Of a DNA stretch of 21,224 nucleotides, positions 16,601-21,224 are shown piece after piece. The notes beneath the pieces were generated by a model. It searched no databases, was not told where the DNA came from, and saw only the letters and a program-made list of their open reading frames with translations. The translations under genes were made by a program, and so were the position numbers. This stretch comes from Ilumatobacteraceae bacterium (GTDB lineage: Bacteria > Actinomycetota > Acidimicrobiia > Acidimicrobiales > Ilumatobacteraceae), in NCBI GenBank assembly GCA_007122945.1, contig SKSP01000144.1, positions 1 through 21,224 on the forward strand. Reading direction: 5' to 3'. The first letter of the stretch is position 1. The number at the start of each line of letters is the position of its first letter.

Positions 16601-17366
16601 GCTCGTCATGTGGGAGGCGCAGTTCGGCGACTTCATCAACGGTGCCCAGATCGTGATCGACCAGTACCTCGTCGCCGCCGAGGACAAGTGGGGCCAGGAG
16701 AACGGTCTCGTCCTGCTCCTGCCGCACGGTTACGAGGGACAGGGGCCCGAGCACTCCTCGGCCCGGATCGAACGGTTCCTGATCCTTGCCGCCGAGGACA
16801 ACATCCAGCTGTGCAACGCCACGACGGCGTCGCAGTACTTCCACCTACTCCGCCGTCAAGTGCACTCCGAGCGTCGCACCCCGCTCGTGGTCTTCACCCC
16901 CAAGCAGGGCCTCCGCATGAAGCAGACGCGGTCGAAGATCGACGAGTTCACGCAGGGCTCGTTCCGTGAGGTCATCGACGATCCGCACGTGCAGGACCCG
17001 GCTGAGATCCGACGGATCGCGTTCTGCACCGGGAAGGTGGCGTGGGACGCGATGGCCGAGCGCGATGCCCGCTCGGCCCCGGTGGCGGTCGTCCGGGTCG
17101 AGCAGCTCTACCCGCTGCCGGTCGAGCAGATGTTCAGGCTGCTCGACCGGTACCCGAACGCCAAGGAGCTGCGCTGGTTGCAGGAGGAGCCCGAGAACAT
17201 GGGCCCGTGGAACTTCGTCGAGCACCGAACCTGGCGGATCAAAGAGCGCGGCTACGACCTGCGCCATGTCGCCCGCGTCCAGTCCGGCAGCCCGGCGACC
17301 GGCTCGAAGACGGTCCACGACCAAGAGCTCGCGGAGCTCATGGACACCCTGTTCGAGGGTCTCTAG
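13605..17366 (+). CDS. kgd: Multifunctional 2-oxoglutarate dehydrogenase/decarboxylase E1 with fused E2-like succinyltransferase domain
   Basis: TCA-cycle enzyme: thiamine-diphosphate-dependent decarboxylation of 2-oxoglutarate, passing succinyl to an E2 lipoyl group to give succinyl-CoA; carboligase activity is also known in the mycobacterial homologue. The product has 1253 residues (M. tuberculosis Kgd about 1231). The first 45 residues are the E1o N-terminal segment (FGANTWLVEEMYEQYRADP). Residues 75-130 are a charged linker of TPEKE/TAQKE units. Residues about 140-390 are an E2 acyltransferase-like domain lacking a lipoyl domain, with His352 in YDHRIIQGAESG. E1 follows from about 405: GMAHRGRLNVL, NPSHLEAVNP, and a ThDP motif from Gly-Asp681 to Asn713-Asn714 (NNQIGF). 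GarA/OdhI-type FHA inhibition is known for the family; no such gene is in this window. ATG 13605 follows a -10 box; the frame is open 52 codons further upstream, but over the divergent gene. Confidence 0.96.
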   Translation: MAASEPSSPAFGANTWLVEEMYEQYRADPDSVGDSWQEFFEDYRPSTDPHVDVVRRDPAEPAASRSHDAPTDEPAPEKEPTPEKETAQKEPTPEKEPTPEKETAQKETAQKETAQKETVPEKKTAQEPAAADTEEEPGAPIRGAGAAIVANMQRSLEVPTATSFRNVPAKLLEVNRKVINGYRERSGQGKVSFTHLIGFAIVRAIADAVPSMNNTYREGADGKPRLIRNDHVNMGLAVDIDKGDGSRTLVVPVLREADTLDFAGFLTAYEEIIRKVRNNKLTLEDFQGATVTLTNPGTIGTVQSVPRLMPGQGVIVGVGNIDFPAEFEGADRSNLSSLGVSKVVTITSTYDHRIIQGAESGLFLKRVHELLLGDHDFYQDIFAALDMPYEAVKWRPDTNPIDREEAMLHKQMQVAKLIRVHRVRGHLLADLDPLRWKEPRTPVELDPATYGLTIWDLDREFLTDGVGGRTKMRLGELLGVLRDAYCRTIGVEYMHIQDTEEQRWIQSQVEVPHPPMSKEQKHRVLERLNAAEAFEKFLATKYVGTKRFGIEGAESAIPILDEILSSAADEGLAGCVMGMAHRGRLNVLSNIMGKSYEAIFSEFEGHVDPTTVQGSGDVKYHLGATGKYVSPSGSDIPIELAANPSHLEAVNPIVMGMVRADQDRIDPPGSYPVLAVQIHGDAAFAGQGVVAEALAMSDIGGYRVGGSIHLIINNQIGFTTAPQFARSSIYCSDVAKTVQAPIFHVNGDDPEACVRVAKMAWDYRQRFHKDVVIDVVCYRRHGHNEGDDPSYTQPLMYRAIADRRSVRKLYVEALVKRGDITLDEAEQALSDFQNKLQVALDETRAQASPPTKAPRPPKPIGVLPPIETGVERSVLDRVFTKLTDYPDGFTVHPKLGRQFDARSKLYHDDGEVEWATAEALAIGSLVLEGRSVRLAGQDSRRGTFSQRHAALIDFETAEPWIPLNELDGADANFWVYDSLLSEYAALGYEYGYAHANPDALVMWEAQFGDFINGAQIVIDQYLVAAEDKWGQENGLVLLLPHGYEGQGPEHSSARIERFLILAAEDNIQLCNATTASQYFHLLRRQVHSERRTPLVVFTPKQGLRMKQTRSKIDEFTQGSFREVIDDPHVQDPAEIRRIAFCTGKVAWDAMAERDARSAPVAVVRVEQLYPLPVEQMFRLLDRYPNAKELRWLQEEPENMGPWNFVEHRTWRIKERGYDLRHVARVQSGSPATGSKTVHDQELAELMDTLFEGL
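13827..13994 (+). repeat. In-frame repeat tract encoding the TPEKE/TAQKE linker of Kgd
   Basis: Units of 15 and 18 bp in one frame. ACGGCGCAGAAGGAG occurs at 13860-13874 and three times in a row at 13911-13955, interspersed with units encoding PTPEKE and a variant encoding TVPEKK. The product is a highly charged, proline-containing flexible linker between the N-terminal segment and the E2-like domain. The near-identity of units at DNA level points to recent expansion by slippage or unequal exchange. Confidence 0.9.
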
Positions 17367-17383
17367 GGTTCGAGGGGCCCTAG
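17363..17383. terminator. Short hairpin between convergent kgd and HAD genes
   Basis: CTAGGG (17363-17368) pairs with CCCTAG (17378-17383) around a 9-nt loop. It includes the TAG stop of kgd, and the HAD stop codon begins 2 nt beyond. The two genes are separated by only 18 bp, so any shared termination signal must be here; six base pairs is weak. Confidence 0.4.
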
Positions 17384-17384
17384 C

Positions 17385-18017
17385 TCATTCGACGAGCGCG
17401 AGGCCGGTGACCTCGGCGAGGCGCGCGAGCGCGGTCGCGGGGTCGACCACCTTGATGGTCGTCATGCCCATCGCCGCGGCCGGTTTGAGGTTGATGCCGA
17501 GGTCGTCGAGGAACACGCACTCGGGCGGTTCGACGTCGAGCAGGTCGCACGCGATCTCGTAGAACCGCGGCTCGGGCTTGCGGACGCCGACCTTGCTCGA
17601 CTCGACCACCTCGTGGAACCGGCGCATCACGTCGGCCACCTCCGGGCGGGGGGCGCCACCGATCACGTTGTTCGTCAGGCAGGCGGTGCGGTACCCGGCG
17701 GCGATCACGGCGTCGAGCGCGGCGACCATCTCGGGGCGGACCTCACCGGCCAGCAGGTCGAGCACGTCGGCGCCAGGGACGCGGTGGCCGAGGCGGGTGG
17801 ACTCCTCGGCGAACGCGGTGTCGAACTCCTCCCCGGTGATCTCCGACCGCTCGAGTCGGGCCCACGCGTTGGTGTGGGGGTCGGTCGCGTTGACGCTGCG
17901 GATGAAGTCGCGGGGCAGTCCGTGGCGCTCCTCGTACCGGTTGAACGCCTCGAACGGGCTCGACAGGATCACCCCGCCGAAGTCCCACAGCACGGCGCGG
18001 AGGGTGCGATCGGTCAT
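17385..18017 (-). CDS. HAD superfamily (subfamily IA) hydrolase with DxG motif I
   Basis: Rossmann-like phosphohydrolase of 210 residues. Motif I is WDFGGV with the nucleophile Asp12; motif II is LTNN (Thr115); motif III is Lys147 in VRKPEP; motif IV is FLDD (Asp171, Asp172). A four-helix cap lies between motifs I and II. The acid/base Asp two residues after the nucleophile, usual in HAD phosphatases (DxD), is Gly14. The same D-x-G form occurs in YihX-type sugar phosphatases and relatives of the epoxide hydrolase N-terminal domain, so the protein may still be active on a phosphosugar or a related substrate. The substrate is unknown. ATG 18017 lies 7 nt after a TAGAGT -10 box, consistent with a leaderless mRNA. 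It converges on kgd with an 18-bp gap and diverges from the NYN-S1 gene. Confidence 0.88.
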   Translation of the reverse strand: MTDRTLRAVLWDFGGVILSSPFEAFNRYEERHGLPRDFIRSVNATDPHTNAWARLERSEITGEEFDTAFAEESTRLGHRVPGADVLDLLAGEVRPEMVAALDAVIAAGYRTACLTNNVIGGAPRPEVADVMRRFHEVVESSKVGVRKPEPRFYEIACDLLDVEPPECVFLDDLGINLKPAAAMGMTTIKVVDPATALARLAEVTGLALVE

Positions 18018-18024
18018 CGCACCG

Positions 18025-18030
18025 ACTCTA
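18025..18030 (-). promoter_or_regulatory. -10 box (TAGAGT) of the leaderless HAD gene
   Basis: TAGAGT on the minus strand is followed by 7 nt and then ATG 18017. There is no Shine-Dalgarno sequence in that spacer, so translation from a leaderless mRNA is the simplest reading. Confidence 0.6.
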
Positions 18031-18081
18031 CGGCGCGCTCCCCGTCGCGGGGCGATCCCGCGTCCGGCCCGATCCGGTCGC

Positions 18082-18087
18082 TACGCT
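18082..18087 (+). promoter_or_regulatory. Possible -10 box (TACGCT) for the NYN-S1/xthA transcript
   Basis: TACGCT is the best TAnnnT match on the plus strand in the 165-bp gap divergent from the HAD gene. It would give a leader of about 90 nt. The start codon at 18183 has no strong Shine-Dalgarno sequence in front of it. Weak evidence. Confidence 0.25.
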
Positions 18088-18182
18088 GCGGTTCCGGACG
18101 GCGTCGTGCCGGCCGGTGCGCTCCCGGGCGACCGGTTCGAGCCACGTCGGTCCATCCATCGACGACGAACTGAGACATCTAC

Positions 18183-19673
18183 ATGACGACCAAGACCCGC
18201 CACGTGGTGGTCGACGGCTCGAACATCGCCACGGAGGGCCGTTCCCTCCCGAGCCTCGCCCAGCTGAACGAGGCCGTGCTCGCCTTCCTGGACGAGTTCC
18301 CCGACACGACCGTGACCGTCGTGGTCGACGCCACCTTCGGACACCGGATCGACAAGTCGGAGGTGAAGGAGTTCGACTCGGCGGTCGCCAACAACGAGCT
18401 GGTGGCCCCGCCGGCCGGCGCGGTCGGTCGGGGCGACGCCTTCGTGCTCGGCATCGCCAACAAGGCGGGCGCGACCATCTTGTCGAACGACTCGTTCCAG
18501 GAGTTCCACGGTGACTACCCGTGGCTGTTCGACGACGGCCGACTGATCGGCGGCAAGCCGGTCCCCAACGTCGGTTGGGTGTTCGTCGAGCGGGTGCCCG
18601 TTCGCGGGCCGATCAGTCGCAAGGCGACGCGCGAATCGAAAGGGGACGACCCCAAGCGCAGTGGCGGCCGTGCCAAGCGCGGTCGCGCCGTCAAGGCCAG
18701 CAAGGAGGCCAGCCAGCCGATGCCGGTGCCGTCGTCGCCGCCGCCCGGCCGCGGCGCGAGCACGGCGACCGGTCCGGACGCGTCGCCGTCGCGTCGTGGT
18801 CGCAAGAAGGCGGCACCCGCACCCGCACCCGCCGAGCCGGTGGCCGCGGTGGCCGACGCGACGTCGTCCGGTCCGCCCACCTCGCGCGACATGGTGAACG
18901 AACTGATGCCGTTCCTCGAGTTCGTCCAGCACCACCCGGTCGGGACGAGCGTCAACGCGGTGGTCGAGAGCTATGCGTCGCACGGTGCGTACGTGAAGAT
19001 CGACGGCGTGCTCGCGTACGTGCCCTTGCGGTTGATGGCCGACCCGGCGCCCCGCAGCGCACGCGAGGTCATGAAGGTCGGAGATGCCGTGACGCTCGTC
19101 GTCGCGGCGTTCGCGCCCGCGCGCCGCAGCATCGATTGCGCGATGCCGCACATGGCGGTCGGCCTCGAACCGCAGGACACCACGACCGTGATCGAGCAGA
19201 CTCCTGGCGTCGATCGTGCGGCCGACGCGACGAGCGACGGGCGTCCCACCGAGGACACCTCCGCGCTGGCCGCGACCCCGAAGAAGGCGGCGGCGAAGAA
19301 GGCGGCGTCGAAGAAGGCGGCGGCGAAGAAGGCGGCGGCCAAGAAGGCGGCATCGAGCCGCGCGGCGTCGAAGAACGCAGCCGTCGAGTCGGCCCCGAAG
19401 AAGGCGGCGGCGAAGAAGGCGGTGGCGAAGAAGGCGGCGTCGAGCCGCGCGGCGTCGAAGAAGGCGGCGGCGGAGGACGCACCGGCGAAGAGGGCAGCCA
19501 CCAAGAAGGCGGCGGCGAAGAAGGCCCCGGCGAAGAAGGCCCCGGCGAAGAAGGCGGCGGCGAAGAAGGCGGCGTCGAAGAAGGCGGCCCCGAAGAAGGC
19601 CCCGGCGAAGAAGGCGGCCGCCAGGACGTCGACCCCGCGGCGCACCGCCTCGACGGACGGTTTCGACTCCTGA
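18183..19673 (+). CDS. NYN (Regnase/ZC3H12A-like PIN-fold) ribonuclease - S1 RNA-binding domain - H1-like Lys/Ala tail fusion
   Basis: A 496-residue protein with three parts. Residues 6-140 match a ZC3H12A-type NYN endoribonuclease: VVVDGSNIA (Asp11), VVVDATFG (Asp49), GRGDAFVLGIANKAGATILSND (Asp85, Asp103) and WLFDDGRLIGG, which supply the acidic metal cluster expected for RNA cleavage. Residues about 145-245 are a basic, Pro-rich linker. Residues 253-322 resemble an S1 OB-fold (VGTSVNAVVESYASHGAYVKI, then VGDAVTLVVAAFAPARRSID). Residues 366-480 are almost only Lys and Ala (KKAAAKKA), like histone H1 or mycobacterial HupB tails, and should bind nucleic acid non-specifically. The C-terminus is TSTPRRTASTDGFDS. 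No signal peptide. Its stop overlaps the xthA start in TGATG, implying translational coupling. The role is inferred as RNA processing or decay; targets unknown. I know of no characterised protein with this exact order. Confidence 0.85.
   Translation: MTTKTRHVVVDGSNIATEGRSLPSLAQLNEAVLAFLDEFPDTTVTVVVDATFGHRIDKSEVKEFDSAVANNELVAPPAGAVGRGDAFVLGIANKAGATILSNDSFQEFHGDYPWLFDDGRLIGGKPVPNVGWVFVERVPVRGPISRKATRESKGDDPKRSGGRAKRGRAVKASKEASQPMPVPSSPPPGRGASTATGPDASPSRRGRKKAAPAPAPAEPVAAVADATSSGPPTSRDMVNELMPFLEFVQHHPVGTSVNAVVESYASHGAYVKIDGVLAYVPLRLMADPAPRSAREVMKVGDAVTLVVAAFAPARRSIDCAMPHMAVGLEPQDTTTVIEQTPGVDRAADATSDGRPTEDTSALAATPKKAAAKKAASKKAAAKKAAAKKAASSRAASKNAAVESAPKKAAAKKAVAKKAASSRAASKKAAAEDAPAKRAATKKAAAKKAPAKKAPAKKAAAKKAASKKAAPKKAPAKKAAARTSTPRRTASTDGFDS
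19278..19624 (+). repeat. Low-complexity tract encoding the Lys/Ala tail, with an internal 87-bp duplication
   Basis: AAGAAGGCGGCG-type codons are iterated irregularly for about 350 bp. The segment around TCGAGCCGCGCGGCGTCGAA occurs at about 19352 and again 87 bp (29 codons) later at about 19439, giving two SSRAASK segments. All steps are multiples of three, so selection has kept the frame. The length probably varies between strains. Confidence 0.88.
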
Positions 19674-20449
19674 TGCGAGTGGTGACGTGGAACGTCAACT
19701 CGCTCAAGGCGCGCCTGGAGCGCGTCGAGGGGTGGCTGGCCGAGGTGCGACCCGACGTCGTGTTGTTGCAGGAGACCAAGCTCGCCGACGACGCGTTCCC
19801 GGCGCTCACCTTCGAGTCGCTCGGCTACCGATCGGCCCATCACGGTCAGGGCCGTTGGAACGGCGTCGCGATCTTGTCCACCGTCGGCCTCGACGACGTC
19901 GTCACCAACTTCGCCGAGGGTGTCGAGCCGGACGATGAGGCGCGGATCGTGACCGCCACGTGCGGTGGCGTGCGGGTCTCCAGTGTCTACGTGCCCAACG
20001 GCCGCGCCCTCGACGACGACCACTACCAGTACAAGCTCGGCTGGCTGGACCGCTTGCGCGAGCACCTCGTCGCCGACACCGGTCCCGACGAGCCGGTGCT
20101 GGTCGGTGGTGACTACAACATCGCGCCCGACGACCGCGACGTCCACGACATCGAGCAGCTGCGCGGGGCGACCCACGTCAGCGACGCGGAGCGCGACCGG
20201 CTGACGGCGCTGTACGACTGGGGCCTGGTGGACCTGTTCCGTCACCACCACCCCGACGCGGAGCGGGTGTTCTCGTGGTGGGACTACCGCAACGGCGACT
20301 TCCACAAGGGCCGCGGGATGCGCATCGACCTGCTCCTGGCGACGCCCTCGGTGGTCGAGCGCAGCGAGTGGTGCGTCATCGACCGCAACGCCCGCAAGGG
20401 CAAGCAGCCGAGTGATCACGCACCGGTGCTGGTCGACCTCGCCGATTGA
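19673..20449 (+). CDS. xthA: Exodeoxyribonuclease III / AP endonuclease
   Basis: Mg-dependent base-excision-repair enzyme that cuts 5' to abasic sites and trims blocked 3' ends. The 258-residue product shows every family motif: WNVNSLK with Asn7, LLQETK with Glu34, SVYVPNG with the catalytic Tyr, GGDYNIAP with Asp and Asn near 146-148, WWDYR, RIDLLL, and SDHAPV with Asp248 and His249. The length is normal for bacterial XthA. ATG 19673 shares its A with the TGA of the preceding NYN-S1 gene (TGATG), so translation is probably coupled and the two are one operon. The 3' end overlaps the convergent helicase gene by 34 bp. Assignment is secure; the functional link to the upstream ribonuclease is only positional. 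Confidence 0.96.
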   Translation: MRVVTWNVNSLKARLERVEGWLAEVRPDVVLLQETKLADDAFPALTFESLGYRSAHHGQGRWNGVAILSTVGLDDVVTNFAEGVEPDDEARIVTATCGGVRVSSVYVPNGRALDDDHYQYKLGWLDRLREHLVADTGPDEPVLVGGDYNIAPDDRDVHDIEQLRGATHVSDAERDRLTALYDWGLVDLFRHHHPDAERVFSWWDYRNGDFHKGRGMRIDLLLATPSVVERSEWCVIDRNARKGKQPSDHAPVLVDLAD

Positions 20450-21224
20450 GCGTCCGGTCCGCCCACATCCCGTCCGCCGAGCGCGCCCTCGATGCCGGGG
20501 AACAGTCGACGGGCGGTGAGCGCACCCATCCCGGTCCGTTCGGCCAGCTCCTCGGGAGAGCGGGGCGGGTCGTCAGCGATCACCCGCAGCCACGTGTCCG
20601 GACAGATCTGGTCGGGCAGGATGCCGGCGGCGGCCGCCGCCCGGTCCCGCCACGCGACCAGGGCCGTGTGGTGGTCGTCGCCGATGGAGCGCCGGGGGAG
20701 CGACGCGACGAGTTCCGACGGGGGCGGAGCGATCTCCCCGGGCGTCGGCTCCCATCCGTCGAGCAGGGGGCTGCGCCGACGGCGGTAGCCACCACGACGC
20801 GCCGCCCAGGTGACGACGAGCTCGTCGCTCGCCCGGGTGAGCGCCACGTACAGCAGGCGGGCCTCTTCGGCCTTGGCGGCGAGCGTGGTCGCGGTCCGGT
20901 GGGGCACGAGCCCGGTCTCGACGCCGGTGACGAACACGGTGTGCCACTCGCGGCCCTTCGCACCGTGGAAGGTGAGCAGATCGACCCCGCGGTCGCCGCG
21001 CAGCCCGAACGGATCGGTCGTGTTGATCCAGGTGCGCAGGGCCACGCCGTCGCCGAGGGGTTGTTCGCGCAAGAAGTCCAGCACGGCGTCGGCCACCTCC
21101 GCGGTCTCCGCACCGCCAGCACCGTCCGCGCGACCGCCCGCTCCACGGGGCGCGCCGTCCGCCCCGCCCGTGCCGTCGCCGTCGAGCACGTCGTGGGCCC
21201 AGGCCCGCAACCGCGCCGCCGAAC
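20416..21224 (-). CDS. UvrD/PcrA-family DNA helicase, C-terminal part with HRDC-like domain (5' end outside window)
   Basis: The last 269 codons of a superfamily 1A 3'-5' DNA helicase. Motif V is VDLLTFHGAKGREWHTVFVTGVETGLVPH; motif VI is EEARLLYVALTRASDELVVTWA, containing the Arg finger. After a linker, the end (HTALVAWRDRAAAAAGILPDQICPDTWLRVIADDPPRSPEELAERTGMGALTARRLFPGIEGAL) fits an HRDC domain, as in actinobacterial UvrD2. A Gly/Ala-rich insert (about 21100-21190) just before motif V is unusual and probably disordered. Motifs I-IV lie to the right of the window. The stop at 20416 lies inside the convergent xthA gene, an overlap of 34 bp. I leave the gene symbol blank because the N-terminal half is not visible. 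Confidence 0.9.
   Translation of the reverse strand, partial: SAARLRAWAHDVLDGDGTGGADGAPRGAGGRADGAGGAETAEVADAVLDFLREQPLGDGVALRTWINTTDPFGLRGDRGVDLLTFHGAKGREWHTVFVTGVETGLVPHRTATTLAAKAEEARLLYVALTRASDELVVTWAARRGGYRRRRSPLLDGWEPTPGEIAPPPSELVASLPRRSIGDDHHTALVAWRDRAAAAAGILPDQICPDTWLRVIADDPPRSPEELAERTGMGALTARRLFPGIEGALGGRDVGGPDAQSARSTSTGA

Noticed and set aside
13074..16844. 1256-residue minus-strand open frame
   Set aside because: It is antisense to kgd. The LLLRRLLLGRR stretch is only the complement of the Kgd linker repeat, not a membrane protein.
17385..18017. Beta-phosphoglucomutase partner of the GH65 phosphorylase
   Set aside because: It lies more than 8 kb away, has D-x-G instead of D-x-D in motif I, and shares no operon with GH65.
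19278..19624. Separate histone H1-like gene
   Set aside because: The Lys/Ala tract is in frame with the NYN-S1 protein and has no own start; it is a C-terminal tail.

Overview
The window is GC-rich DNA (about 70% by eye) densely packed with genes, with the codon bias and gene content of an actinobacterium. The fused E2-like/E1 2-oxoglutarate dehydrogenase/decarboxylase (Kgd/OdhA type), a UvrD-like helicase with an HRDC-like end, and TAnnnT -10 boxes placed 6-8 nt in front of start codons (leaderless transcripts) all fit Actinomycetota. A deep-branching, Acidimicrobiia-like lineage is my guess from overall flavour only. No integrase, transposase, CRISPR array, tRNA or rRNA was seen, so this looks like a chromosomal housekeeping/accessory mix and not a mobile island.

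Layout. 1-2244 (minus): the 5' part of a CysQ-like phosphatase, directly preceded in the same operon by ettA (ABC-F translation factor). 2423-6493 (plus): a 1356-residue regulator combining a BTAD/winged-helix transcription-factor head, a class III cyclase homology domain, an AAA/STAND-type ATPase and a long helical repeat tail. A hairpin at 6534-6561 separates it from the convergent GH65 glycoside phosphorylase (6595-8961, minus). Divergent from that are a long-chain acyl-CoA ligase (9068-10897), a 4 x 10-bp tandem repeat, and a GNAT acetyltransferase (10976-11560). A duplicated 63-bp hairpin element lies between this gene and a convergent TauD-type dioxygenase (11667-12527, minus). Upstream of the dioxygenase is a 79-bp direct duplication built from four copies of a 23-bp motif. 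Next come a DsbA-fold, Rv2466c-like protein (12791-13507, minus) and, divergent from it, the large kgd gene (13605-17366). A convergent HAD hydrolase follows (17385-18017, minus).

The last block (18183-20449, plus) is the most unusual. A 496-residue protein joins a Regnase-like NYN/PIN ribonuclease domain, an S1-type RNA-binding domain and a histone-H1-like Lys/Ala tail. Its stop codon overlaps the start of an exonuclease III (xthA) gene in TGATG. The 3' end of xthA overlaps by 34 bp the convergent 3' end of a UvrD-family helicase gene that runs off the right edge. RNA cleavage, AP-site/3'-end repair and DNA unwinding thus sit side by side.

Most genes are central or general metabolism (2-oxoglutarate oxidation, fatty acid activation, alpha-glucoside phosphorolysis, PAP turnover). 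They are not one pathway. The candidates for something undescribed are the NYN-S1-KA protein, the mutated cyclase domain in the large regulator, the single-cysteine DsbA-fold protein, and three separate short-repeat families in the intergenic spaces.
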